A stretch of 8,659 nt of DNA from Bacilli bacterium (GCA_900772435.1 CAAHEM010000099.1:1-8659), one strand, 5' to 3'. Positions 1-7,208 are shown, counted from the stretch's first letter. Translations and numbers: made by a program. The notes: generated by a model not told the origin, from the sequence alone.

Positions 1-1354
1 ATTATAATTTTCCAGCACAAATACTTGCTTGACTTGATGAACCATTACTTTCTAATACTTCAGATACTACACGTACTGTGTATGGGAACTCTTCTTGACT
101 AGGCATTACTTGTAATAATGCTCTTTCTGCTAAAGCTCCGTGTCCAATTTCTCTTCTACCAGGGCTTCCATATCTTCCTGTTTCACCTACACTAAATGCT
201 GGAAAATTATAATGGAAAATAAACTTTTTAGATTCTTCTAGACTAAGTCCGTCTAAGATTTGTTCTTCATTTTGAGCACCTAAAGTAGTGATAGCTAATG
301 CTTGAGTTTGACCTCTTGTAAATAATGCACTACCATGTGTTCTTGGAAGTAAATCTACGTTTGCTGATAATTCACGGATTTCGTCCATTCCACGTCCATC
401 AGGTCTAATATGTTCATTAGTGATTAAACGTCTTACTTCAGCTCCTTCAATTTCGTCAGCTACTTTCTTAACTAGTTTAAGATTTGCTTCTAAGTTTTCT
501 TCTCCTTCATGTCTTTCAGTGTATTTAGTAATTGCTTCTTCTTTTACTTCGTCTATTCTTGCATATTTTTCTAATTTATCTTTGATTTGAATAGCTTCAA
601 TCATATCTTTTTTGATATCATTATTTACTTCTTCTCTAAGTTCATCTGGAATATTAGCAAGTACTACTTCTATCTTTTCTTCTCCGATTTCACTAATAAT
701 ATCATTTTGGATAGCACATAATTCTTTTACTGCTTCATGTCCAAACATAAGTGCTTCTAGCATTTCTTCTTCACTTACTTGTTTTGAACCACTTTCTACC
801 ATATTTATGGCATCCATTGTACCAGCAACTGTTAAGTTAATAGTACTTCTTTCCATTTCTTCGCAAGTTGGGTTTATTTTTAGTTCTCCATCGATTTTAC
901 CAACTATTACTCCGGCTACTGGGCCTTCGAATGGAATTGATGAAATGCCTAAGCAAAGTGATGTACCAAATAATGCTGTCATCTCTGGTGTTCTATCAGG
1001 ATCCACACTTAAAACAGTATTTACTACTTGTACCTCATTTCTAAAGTTTTCATCGAACATAGGTCTAATTGGTCTATCAATAACTCTTGCAGTTAATGTA
1101 GCAGCATCTGTTGGACGACCTTCTCTTTTAATAAATCCACCTGGGATTTTACCAACAGAATAAAGTTTTTCTTGATATAAAATTGTTAAAGGGAAAAAAT
1201 CTGCTGTTGAAACGTTATTACTCATAACGCAAGTTGATAATATAACAGTGTCATCGTATCTTACAAGTACAGCTCCACCTGCTTGTTTAGCAAGTTCACC
1301 ATGTTCTACAACTATCTTTCTACCTTGAAAATCATATTCAAAAACTCTTTTCAT
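1..1354 (-). CDS. pnp: Polyribonucleotide nucleotidyltransferase (PNPase), N-terminal 450 residues, cut by window edge
   Basis: PNPase degrades RNA 3'-to-5' by phosphorolysis, releasing nucleoside diphosphates, and works as a trimer in bacterial mRNA decay. The visible 450 residues cover the first RNase PH domain (about 13-145), the helical linker (about 150-300) and most of the second RNase PH domain (from about 308). Family signatures include RPDGR near 317-321, FTRGQTQA at 345-352, GRREIGHG from 399 (R400 and R401 match the phosphate-binding Arg pair of E. coli PNPase) and SNGSSSQAS near 438-446. The rest of the second core with its catalytic Asp, plus the KH and S1 domains, lies beyond the left edge; full family length is about 700 residues. 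The ATG at 1352-1354 follows a strong AGGAGG. It lies 42 bp after rpsO on the same strand, the usual rpsO-pnp order. The frame is intact, with no sign of damage. The plus-strand open frame over 612-1163 is its antisense shadow. Confidence 0.98.
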
Positions 1355-1358
1355 TTTT

Positions 1359-1365
1359 CCTCCTT
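1359..1365 (-). promoter_or_regulatory. Ribosome binding site of pnp
   Basis: On the minus strand AAGGAGG lies only 4 nt before the pnp ATG. This is a near-perfect anti-16S match with unusually tight spacing. It supports translation of pnp independently of rpsO. Confidence 0.85.
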
Positions 1366-1370
1366 CTCTA

Positions 1371-1397
1371 AAATAAAAGACACTTAAAATAAGTGCC
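1371..1397 (-). terminator. Intergenic hairpin between rpsO and pnp (terminator/attenuator)
   Basis: On the minus strand CACTTA-TTT-TAAGTG forms a perfect 6-bp stem at 1381-1395. It is extended by a G-T and a G-C pair to 1379-1397 and followed by TTTTATTTT. The stem begins in the last base of the rpsO TAG stop. With pnp starting about 25 nt further on, this should be a partial terminator that lowers pnp expression relative to rpsO, or a processing/stability element. The E. coli rpsO-pnp operon also has a terminator between the two genes. That it terminates transcription is inferred from the fold. Confidence 0.72.
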
Positions 1398-1666
1398 TAC
1401 TTTCTTAAATTTAATTTTTTGATTAACTCACGATATCTTTGAACGTCTTCACGTTTTAAATATTCTAATAAGTTCTTTCTTTTACCAACCATTTGAAGTA
1501 ATCCACGATTAGTATGATAATCATGTTTATGTTCTTTCATATGTTCAGTAAGATTATTGATTCTTTCTGTTAAAAGTGCTACTTGAACTTCAACGCTTCC
1601 AGTGTCACCTTTAGTTCTAGCGAAAGATTCAACAATGCTAGTCTTTTTGTCTTTACTTAAAGCCAT
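1397..1666 (-). CDS. rpsO: 30S ribosomal protein S15
   Basis: S15 is a primary 16S rRNA-binding protein of the small-subunit platform, binding around helices 20-22. The 89-residue product matches the usual 88-89-residue length. It shows the family core in order: DTGS at 21-24, the [12 protein letters not shown] helix, the [12 protein letters not shown] loop at 45-55 that contacts rRNA, then the [14 protein letters not shown] helix. The start is the ATG at 1664-1666, preceded by AGGAGG with 9-nt spacing. The frame stays open 24 codons further upstream, but that part overlaps the ribosome site and leader, has no ribosome site of its own and is absent from S15 proteins. It is first gene of the rpsO-pnp unit with its own promoter at 1756-1784. 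Bacterial S15 commonly represses its own translation through its leader; the leader here could allow that (see leader entry). Confidence 0.98.
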   Translation of the reverse strand: MALSKDKKTSIVESFARTKGDTGSVEVQVALLTERINNLTEHMKEHKHDYHTNRGLLQMVGKRKNLLEYLKREDVQRYRELIKKLNLRK

Positions 1667-1749
1667 TTTAAAAATCCTCCTTTTTCTAAAATTATCCGTT
1701 AATTCTGAGTAAAGAAGTAAGAGGTACATCCAAACCAAGAATAAACTTC
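1667..1749 (-). promoter_or_regulatory. rpsO 5' leader, possible S15 autoregulatory region
   Basis: The leader runs about 80 nt from the predicted transcription start near 1749 to the rpsO ATG. It holds two pyrimidine-rich tracts that can pair with the Shine-Dalgarno sequence. CCTCTT (1719-1724) pairs with AGGAGG through six pairs including one G-U. CTTCTTT (1711-1717) pairs with AAGGAGG through seven pairs including two G-U. Two mutually exclusive SD-masking helices are therefore possible. S15 leaders in several phyla are autoregulatory but differ in structure. I cannot match this one to a named class by eye, and the control role is inference. Confidence 0.4.
1676..1682 (-). promoter_or_regulatory. 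Ribosome binding site of rpsO, decides the start
   Basis: Minus-strand AAGGAGG lies 9 nt before the ATG at 1666. Its position fixes the S15 start and rules out the longer in-frame extension, which would be translated through this site. Confidence 0.9.
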
Positions 1750-1755
1750 TAGTTA

Positions 1756-1784
1756 ATAATACTATATTTTTTGATAAAATGCAA
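1756..1784 (-). promoter_or_regulatory. Sigma-A-type promoter of rpsO-pnp
   Basis: On the minus strand TTGCAT (1779-1784) and TATTAT (1756-1761) are separated by exactly 17 bp. The predicted start is near 1749. The -35 box begins 9 nt after the stop codon of the transporter gene, with no terminator between them. Confidence 0.72.
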
Positions 1785-1793
1785 CTGTTTTTC

Positions 1794-2978
1794 TTATTTA
1801 TCTCTTATTTTATCTAGGTTTAAGAACATTATTATTTGTAATATTGTAAGTACAGATGCTCCTAGGAATAATGATCTAAATGATATTTCAAGCAAATAAC
1901 CTGCTAGGTATGTTCCTATACCCTCACCTAAACTAAGTATGAAGTATCTAATGTTTCCAAATAAGAATTGACTATTTGTATCTATTCTATTTATATATGT
2001 TCCATTTACTTTATCGTCTAATATTCTTGCTGATACATGTGCTACTATCATTGCTATTACAAATGATAACACATTTGGCATTAAAAATGCTATAAGATAA
2101 GCTATTACTCTAGAACCATATTTTATTATAGTACTTGCTCTTACTGATAAATTTGTTCCATATCTATTAAAAAATGAACAAGCAAAGCTACCAGCTAAAT
2201 TACATATTATAATGAATATAGATGCCACACTTACACTAAAACCTATGTAGTTTGTTAATATTATCATTACTAAGCCAAATATCATTCCATACGGTATATT
2301 CATTATGAATTGAGTAAATAAGAAATAGTTATTTATTTTTGATTTTTTTAAGTTTCTTAATGCTTTTTTTAGTGGTAATATATTCTTTTTATTATAGTTT
2401 TTATTTGGCTCAAATAAAAGCAAAAATATTACTGATAATATAGTTGAAATCATTGCTATAAATAAACAACTATTGTAATCAAATACTATATTTCCAATTG
2501 TTACACCAATTAATAATCCACATACTATAATTCCTGCATCCTTAGCTAAATAATTAATTAATGCTTGTTTTCTAAATGCTTCATTTGTCTTATTTATTGT
2601 GGTTAATAACGGGTAAAATGCTATTGAAAATATTGTTTCGCACATAACACATATTAACATACATACTTTTATAATATATGCATTTCCATTTAATAAAAGT
2701 ATCATCATCGCGAGTGCTTTAAATATGCCGGTCATTAAAATTACATTTTTAACCTTCACTCTTGTTGAATAAATACTAATAATAAATGAAATTATAGCAC
2801 TACATACAAGTGCAACTGATAAGATTCTACTGATACTTTGTACATCAAATCCAATATTTTCAAGCCAAAGTTGTCTATAGTTTCTCCATATTCCTATTGA
2901 AAAAGACATAAAAAATAGAACTATCATTAAAATATCTTCTTCACTAATTTTAAAAAATTCTTTTATCTTCTTATTCAT
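1794..2978 (-). CDS. MFS-like multi-pass membrane transporter, substrate unknown
   Basis: This is a very hydrophobic protein of 394 residues from the ATG at 2976-2978, with about 11-12 predicted membrane helices. Approximate spans are 17-34, 50-70, 78-98, 101-125, 150-166, 170-190, 217-270 (two or three helices), 290-316, 343-365 and 369-388. The basic loop between helices 2 and 3 (STRVKVKNV) sits where MFS motif A lies, and a charged central loop near 190-215 splits two halves. Size and topology fit the Major Facilitator Superfamily, but no substrate-specific motif is visible. The frame opens further upstream to a TTG at 3023, but that TTG is the -35 box of the gene's own promoter, so it cannot be the start. 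The realistic starts are GTG 2985-2987, almost at the transcription start, or ATG 2976-2978. A lipid, drug or sugar permease is equally possible. It is divergent from helD and ends 10 nt before the rpsO promoter. Confidence 0.72.
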   Translation of the reverse strand: MNKKIKEFFKISEEDILMIVLFFMSFSIGIWRNYRQLWLENIGFDVQSISRILSVALVCSAIISFIISIYSTRVKVKNVILMTGIFKALAMMILLLNGNAYIIKVCMLICVMCETIFSIAFYPLLTTINKTNEAFRKQALINYLAKDAGIIVCGLLIGVTIGNIVFDYNSCLFIAMISTILSVIFLLLFEPNKNYNKKNILPLKKALRNLKKSKINNYFLFTQFIMNIPYGMIFGLVMIILTNYIGFSVSVASIFIIICNLAGSFACSFFNRYGTNLSVRASTIIKYGSRVIAYLIAFLMPNVLSFVIAMIVAHVSARILDDKVNGTYINRIDTNSQFLFGNIRYFILSLGEGIGTYLAGYLLEISFRSLFLGASVLTILQIIMFLNLDKIRDK

Positions 2979-2994
2979 ATTTTTCACTATGATA

Positions 2995-3023
2995 ATTATA
3001 AGTGATTTATTTCTTTTTTTCAA
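2995..3023 (-). promoter_or_regulatory. Promoter of the MFS-like gene, giving a near-leaderless mRNA
   Basis: On the minus strand TTGAAA (3018-3023), a 17-bp A-rich spacer and a perfect TATAAT (2995-3000) form a strong sigma-A-type promoter. The expected start at about 2987-2988 leaves 0-10 nt before GTG 2987 or ATG 2978, and no Shine-Dalgarno sequence is present. Confidence 0.8.
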
Positions 3024-3065
3024 TAATACTTTTTGTAAATTTTTGGATTATTTTATGATTTATAA

Positions 3066-3094
3066 TTGACAAAGAAGGATATCTTTGCTATTAT
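3066..3094 (+). promoter_or_regulatory. Sigma-A-type promoter of helD
   Basis: TTGACA (3066-3071, consensus), a 17-bp spacer and TATTAT (3089-3094) precede helD. Predicted transcription starts near 3101, leaving about a 50-nt leader. The promoter is back-to-back with that of the transporter, with only 42 bp between the two -35 boxes. Confidence 0.82.
3070..3087. repeat. Inverted repeat inside the helD promoter, candidate operator
   Basis: CAAAGA (3070-3075) and TCTTTG (3082-3087) are perfect inverted arms 6 bp apart. They fill the spacer between the -35 and -10 boxes, where a bound dimer would block RNA polymerase. No regulator gene is seen nearby, so the operator role is inference. Confidence 0.35.
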
Positions 3095-3139
3095 TTGGTT
3101 TATGCTGTTAATTTTTAAATGATGTGACACTTGAACTCT

Positions 3140-3146
3140 AGGGAGG
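3140..3146 (+). promoter_or_regulatory. Ribosome binding site of helD, decides the start
   Basis: AGGGAGG with 5-nt spacing points to the ATG at 3152-3154. It excludes the in-frame TTG at 3131, which has no ribosome site and whose extension would run through this one. Confidence 0.88.
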
Positions 3147-3151
3147 TTATA

Positions 3152-5194
3152 ATGAATTTAAGTGATGAAGAACTAAAAAAAGAACAAAAGCATCTAGAAT
3201 TAACTACCGAACTTTTAAGACAAAATATTTCTGATTTGGCTCAAGACTTGTATGATAATGAAGAAAAGCAACAAGAATTTAAAAAGTATGTATGGGATAC
3301 TAAAGCTGAGCTCGATCCTACTGAAATGAAAACTATTTTATCGAATAACGATAAAGAAATTGAAGATTTAGAAATGAAAGCTAAATACTACAAGAAACTT
3401 TATAAGATTCAAAATAGTCCTTATTTTGGTAAGATAACTTATGAAGATGATGAAGGAAAAAATGATATTTATATTGGACTTACATACCTTACTAAGGGAG
3501 ATGAGAATGTCATTTATGACTGGAGAAGTCCTATATCAAGTATATTTTACGATTATGAGCAAGGTGATTGTCAGTATGAAGCACCCGGTGGAATAATGAA
3601 AGGTTATCTTCATAATAAAAGACAATTTACTATAGAAGACTCCAAGATAAAACATGTTTTTGATAGTAAACTTACTATTCAAGATGAGATGCTTCAAGAA
3701 GTTTTATCTAGAAAGAATAATGACTATATGAAAAATATAGTTAATACAATTCAAAGTGAACAAAATGCTATTATTAGAAACGTTAAAGATAAAAACTTAA
3801 TAGTTCAAGGTATAGCTGGTTCAGGTAAAACTAGTGTTGCTCTTCATAGAATTGCGTTCTTACTTTATAAGATTAAAAATTTAACCAGTGATAAAGTATT
3901 AATATTCGCACCTAACCAAATCTTTAGTGAGTATATATCAAATGTACTTCCAGAATTAGGAGAAGAAAATACAAAAGAAACAACATTTAGTGATTTCTTA
4001 GAAACATATATTACTGAATATAAACATATTGAATCATTTACTTCTTTTATAGAAAGATATTATAAATATGAAGAAGCATATGTTGATTTGATAAAATTAA
4101 AACAATCAAATGAAATAATTCCTGTTATGGAAGAATATATAAAGAATTATACAAGTAAAGCTAAATTCACAAGTGAAATATTTAATAGAGATTTATATGT
4201 ACCACTTGAAAAATTAAATTATTATCTTCATGAAAGATATTCAAGTATTCCATTACTTGAGAGAATTGATGAAATATCATTAAAGATTGCCGAAATAGAA
4301 TTTAGAGGTAATAAATCAAAAGCTAAACAAATAAGAAAATGGTTAAAAGAAAGATTAAATATTTCAATAGACATGAGAGAAATATATAAAGATTTCTTTA
4401 GAAGCAAAGAATTTAAAAGTATTTATTCTAAAGAGTTACCTATCCAATACATAAATAAACTAGATTCAAAAGATATATCATATGAAGATGCATGTTTATT
4501 TGTATATATGAAAAGTTTACTTACTTTCTTGGGATATGATTACACTATTGAGCAAACAATAATTGATGAAGCTCAAGACTATAATATACTTCAATATATT
4601 TTATTAAAGAAAATACTTAAGAAAAGTAAATTCACTATTTTAGGAGATATTAATCAAACAATAAATCCATATTATGAATATAAGAGTCTTGAAGACTTGA
4701 AACAAGTATTTCCTGATTCAGTAAATTATATAGAACTTAATAAAACATATAGATCTAGTCCTGAAATTATAGAACATGCGAATAAAATACTTGGATTAAA
4801 TTTGATATCGGCTATTAGAAGAGATACACATATTCCTGTAGAATTTAGACATGAAGAAAACTTAAAAGAACAACTTAGTAATGATATAAATACTTTAAAG
4901 AAAAATAATAGAAGTATTGCAATTATTACAAAGACTGATACTGAAGCAGCTACAATATATAAATTACTTAAAAGAGACTTCGAAGATCTTACACTTATTG
5001 CTAATAATTCTAAAGCATTCAGTCGTGAACTTGTAGTAATTCCTTCTTATATGGCTAAAGGTTTAGAATATGATGCTACTATAGTATATACTGATAAAAA
5101 TAATCCATTTAATTATAAAGAAAGATATTTATATTATGTTGCTTGTACAAGAAGTCAACATCACTTAGTTATATATAATCAAAAAGAGGTTTAA
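3152..5194 (+). CDS. helD: HelD-type UvrD/Rep-family ATPase (RNA polymerase recycling motor)
   Basis: This 680-residue superfamily 1 ATPase has HelD architecture. HelD strips nucleic acid from stalled RNA polymerase and recycles the enzyme. The N-terminus (about 1-85) is a charged coiled coil, which in known HelD enters the polymerase secondary channel, followed by the HelD-typical YDWRSPISSIFYDYE stretch (about 122-136). Helicase motifs follow in order: Q-motif-like QNAIIR near 204, Walker A GIAGSGKTS at 220-228 (Lys226), Walker B IIDEAQD at 470-476, GDINQ near 498, TYRSS near 532, AKGLEYD near 635 and YYVACTRSQ near 661. All catalytic residues look intact. A helical insertion of about 220 residues lies between motif Ia and Walker B. 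At 680 residues it is shorter than B. subtilis HelD (774). It has its own promoter and converges on the GH25 gene. A UvrD-like DNA helicase is the less likely alternative. Confidence 0.92.
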   Translation: MNLSDEELKKEQKHLELTTELLRQNISDLAQDLYDNEEKQQEFKKYVWDTKAELDPTEMKTILSNNDKEIEDLEMKAKYYKKLYKIQNSPYFGKITYEDDEGKNDIYIGLTYLTKGDENVIYDWRSPISSIFYDYEQGDCQYEAPGGIMKGYLHNKRQFTIEDSKIKHVFDSKLTIQDEMLQEVLSRKNNDYMKNIVNTIQSEQNAIIRNVKDKNLIVQGIAGSGKTSVALHRIAFLLYKIKNLTSDKVLIFAPNQIFSEYISNVLPELGEENTKETTFSDFLETYITEYKHIESFTSFIERYYKYEEAYVDLIKLKQSNEIIPVMEEYIKNYTSKAKFTSEIFNRDLYVPLEKLNYYLHERYSSIPLLERIDEISLKIAEIEFRGNKSKAKQIRKWLKERLNISIDMREIYKDFFRSKEFKSIYSKELPIQYINKLDSKDISYEDACLFVYMKSLLTFLGYDYTIEQTIIDEAQDYNILQYILLKKILKKSKFTILGDINQTINPYYEYKSLEDLKQVFPDSVNYIELNKTYRSSPEIIEHANKILGLNLISAIRRDTHIPVEFRHEENLKEQLSNDINTLKKNNRSIAIITKTDTEAATIYKLLKRDFEDLTLIANNSKAFSRELVVIPSYMAKGLEYDATIVYTDKNNPFNYKERYLYYVACTRSQHHLVIYNQKEV

Positions 5195-5214
5195 TTTTAA
5201 ACCTCTTTATTTTT
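5182..5214. terminator. Bidirectional terminator between helD and the GH25 gene
   Basis: A perfect 12-bp inverted repeat (AAAGAGGTTTAA at 5183-5194, TTAAACCTCTTT at 5197-5208) is flanked by ATTTTT on the plus-strand exit and TTTTTGAT on the minus-strand exit. It can therefore stop transcripts from both convergent genes. Both stop codons, TAA at 5192-5194 (plus) and TAA at 5207-5209 (minus), lie within it. Confidence 0.92.
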
Positions 5215-7069
5215 CTAATGTTTGTTTAATTATTCTTTCTTTGTGTTTTTGTTTTAATTTTTTACCTAATGTTTTTAATCCCAATGCTGCATAACATAAA
5301 GCAGTTAAACCAGTTACAGTATTTAATGCACCTGAAACAATTGTATCTACTGGAACATTTCTATAGTTATTTAAATCTACTTCCATTACTTCACTTGTTT
5401 CATCTTCTTTGTATCTATGTCCGAAGATTTCTTCATCATATAGATAACTTACATCACAATGGTTCATACTATTACCTGCTCCTGTATTAGTACATACATT
5501 TGTAACTTGTTGCATATCTACTGTGAAATTAGGAGTTGATTCACTCTTTTGTTCTTTTAATTCTTCTAAAGTTATTCCGGTATCAGAATGTTCATTTCCT
5601 GAATATTGAGGTCCTCCTGCTTTCCATACATAATAATCAGTATTTTTAAGAACAAGTCCATGTTTGCTTTGCATGTTTTCACAAATTAAATTTAATGTAG
5701 TTTCGTTTCCATAAATTCCAACTTTTTTATATCCATGTGAAGCACAAACTTTTTCAAATGTTTGCATTAATTCATAATAATCATTATTAGGACTATATAC
5801 TTCAAAATCTAAGAATACTGGTACATTACTTTTTTCCATATTAACACTATTTTCTCTTAATTCATTATCTAACTCTGTTAAATATGATTCCATTCTCTCT
5901 TCATAAGTGCTCTTATCCATATCTTTATAAACACAGAAATATAAACCTAAATCTAAATCTTGAGATTTAGTTCCTTTTATTTGTTCTATTGCTGATTTTA
6001 AATAATAACCATCATTATTTTTATAATCACTATCATCTCTTGCTACTTCTACTATTACATAATCTGAAGTTTCAGCTACTCTTTCCCAATCTATATTTGT
6101 TTGATAATTAGAAATATCTATACCTCTTGCGATAGCAAAGTTATATTTAACTTCTTTAGTTTGTTCATTAATAGTCATATATAAGTTTGGAATAAATAGT
6201 TTATCCCCTACTTCTACTGTCTTTTTATTTCCATTATATTTTATTAAATCATTTTCACTTAAACCACATTTTAATGCGATTGAATGCATTGTTTCACCTT
6301 CAGAAACTATATAATTTGATGAGTATACTAGTGATGAAGCTGAATTTAGATTTGATTCTGCTATTGTACTAGATAAATCTACAGTTGCACTTATATTACC
6401 TTCTAAGTCTTTAGTAATATTATGCGTTCCTTGATATCTAATAGTTTCATTATCTTGAACTAAGAATGTATCATATTCACTTATCTTTGTTATAAACTCA
6501 TTACAATCGCTTAGATTAGTATCTGTTCCATATAATCCAACATAAAGATCACTTCTAGTTGCTTTGTCTAAAAATGCTTCAATTAACGCAGTTTTTTCTG
6601 CATTGTTTAATTTTTTATTATTCATTATATTATCTATATTACAGTATACTGGCATATCTATATTATATTGTTTTAATACAGCTTGTAAGAAATCTATATC
6701 TTTATACATTTTCGCTAAATTTTCAGCTTTTGTATCTAATACGATACTTACAGATATATTTCTATCCTTACATTGGTGTAATGTATTTCTTAATCCTGTA
6801 ATATCATTAAATGTCTTTTCACTCACATGTAAAATAACAAAGTTATTTGAATGTACCTTTGTATTAAATCTATTGTTATATCCTTCGTATCCTACTCTAT
6901 TTTCTTCAGTTCCATCAGTTGTTCTTTCTACTCTACTTGAAATTATATATTTAGTTACATCAGCTACAGCGTTAGCAGTAGCAGCAGCACCAAGAATTAT
7001 TCCTACTGCTTTCTTACCATTTCTAGATTTTTTATTATCATTTTCTAAAACGTTTTCATTTTCTTCCAT
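5207..7069 (-). CDS. Doubly membrane-anchored LysM / GH25 (lysozyme-like) cell-wall protein with a degenerate first GH25-like domain
   Basis: This 620-residue protein is probably a cell-wall muramidase or wall-binding factor. In order: a basic cytoplasmic tail with KKSRNGKK, a membrane helix (about 20-44), a GH25-like domain (about 70-235), a LysM (253-295, YIVSEGETMHSIA...LFIPN) that should bind peptidoglycan, then a canonical GH25 domain (314-550). The second GH25 shows GIDIS at 316-320 (Asp318), VPVFLDFEVY at 416-425 (catalytic-type Asp421 and Glu423) and CDVSYLYDEEIFG at 538-550 (Asp539). A second membrane helix (about 574-600) and a basic tail (KKLKQKHKER) end it. The positive-inside rule puts both ends in the cytoplasm and all domains outside. 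The first domain aligns with the second in pattern (VYCNIDNI with VFLDFEVY, VGLYGTDTNL with VGIYGNETTL), but the acidic pair is Asn144/Asp146, so it is probably inactive. The gene has its own promoter and ends in the terminator shared with helD. Confidence 0.88.
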   Translation of the reverse strand: MEENENVLENDNKKSRNGKKAVGIILGAAATANAVADVTKYIISSRVERTTDGTEENRVGYEGYNNRFNTKVHSNNFVILHVSEKTFNDITGLRNTLHQCKDRNISVSIVLDTKAENLAKMYKDIDFLQAVLKQYNIDMPVYCNIDNIMNNKKLNNAEKTALIEAFLDKATRSDLYVGLYGTDTNLSDCNEFITKISEYDTFLVQDNETIRYQGTHNITKDLEGNISATVDLSSTIAESNLNSASSLVYSSNYIVSEGETMHSIALKCGLSENDLIKYNGNKKTVEVGDKLFIPNLYMTINEQTKEVKYNFAIARGIDISNYQTNIDWERVAETSDYVIVEVARDDSDYKNNDGYYLKSAIEQIKGTKSQDLDLGLYFCVYKDMDKSTYEERMESYLTELDNELRENSVNMEKSNVPVFLDFEVYSPNNDYYELMQTFEKVCASHGYKKVGIYGNETTLNLICENMQSKHGLVLKNTDYYVWKAGGPQYSGNEHSDTGITLEELKEQKSESTPNFTVDMQQVTNVCTNTGAGNSMNHCDVSYLYDEEIFGHRYKEDETSEVMEVDLNNYRNVPVDTIVSGALNTVTGLTALCYAALGLKTLGKKLKQKHKERIIKQTLEK

Positions 7070-7074
7070 AGGTA

Positions 7075-7081
7075 CCCCCTC
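7075..7081 (-). promoter_or_regulatory. Ribosome binding site of the GH25 gene
   Basis: Minus-strand GAGGGGG lies 5 nt before the ATG at 7067-7069. It is a G-rich variant of AGGAGG and is the only candidate site. Confidence 0.7.
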
Positions 7082-7111
7082 ATAATATGTCGTATTATAT
7101 CATAAATGATA
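7082..7111. repeat. Two abutting inverted repeats over the GH25 promoter, candidate operators
   Basis: TATCAT-AA-ATGATA (7098-7111) is a 14-bp palindrome in the promoter spacer. ATAATA-TGTCG-TATTAT (7082-7098) spans the -10 box and start point. They share base 7098. Such dyads are typical repressor targets, but AT-rich DNA yields short palindromes by chance and no regulator is seen nearby. Confidence 0.3.
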
Positions 7112-7122
7112 CAATTAGTCAA
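7094..7122 (-). promoter_or_regulatory. Strong sigma-A-type promoter of the GH25 gene
   Basis: On the minus strand TTGACT (7117-7122), a 17-bp spacer and a perfect TATAAT (7094-7099) precede the gene. Predicted transcription starts near 7087, giving an untranslated leader of about 18 nt that ends with the ribosome site. Confidence 0.85.
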
Positions 7123-7160
7123 ATTTGTATATTATTTTAACCATATTATATATTTTAAAG

Positions 7161-7196
7161 CATTATAAAACCAGTTATATCATAAGACATAGCTGG
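7161..7196 (-). terminator. Rho-independent terminator of the TasA-like/DUF6273 gene
   Basis: On the minus strand an 11-bp imperfect stem (CCAGCTATGTC with GATATAACTGG, one C-A mismatch and one G-T pair) closes a 4-nt loop and is followed by TTTTATAAT. It starts about 13 nt after the stop codon of the upstream gene and separates it from the GH25 promoter. Confidence 0.8.
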
Positions 7197-7208
7197 CATT
7201 TTTGTTAG

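Noticed and set aside
612..1163. Plus-strand 183-codon open frame
   Set aside because: It lies entirely antisense to pnp, has no ribosome site, and its Ser/Ile-rich translation is a reverse-frame shadow of a conserved gene.
1667..1738. 24-codon N-terminal extension of S15 or in-frame leader peptide (MYLLLLY...)
   Set aside because: It runs through the rpsO ribosome site, has no SD of its own, and S15 proteins start at MALS. Kept only as leader RNA.
3131..3151. Upstream TTG start for helD
   Set aside because: The ATG at 3152 has AGGGAGG at 5-nt spacing; the TTG has no ribosome site.
5269..5490. Small plus-strand frame within the GH25 gene
   Set aside because: Leu/His/Tyr-rich low-complexity translation opposite a clear coding gene, with no promoter or ribosome site.
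6559..7085. Two overlapping plus-strand frames opposite the GH25 N-terminus
   Set aside because: They overlap each other and mirror the reverse strand of a well-supported gene; the hydrophobicity is an artefact of AT-rich antisense reading.
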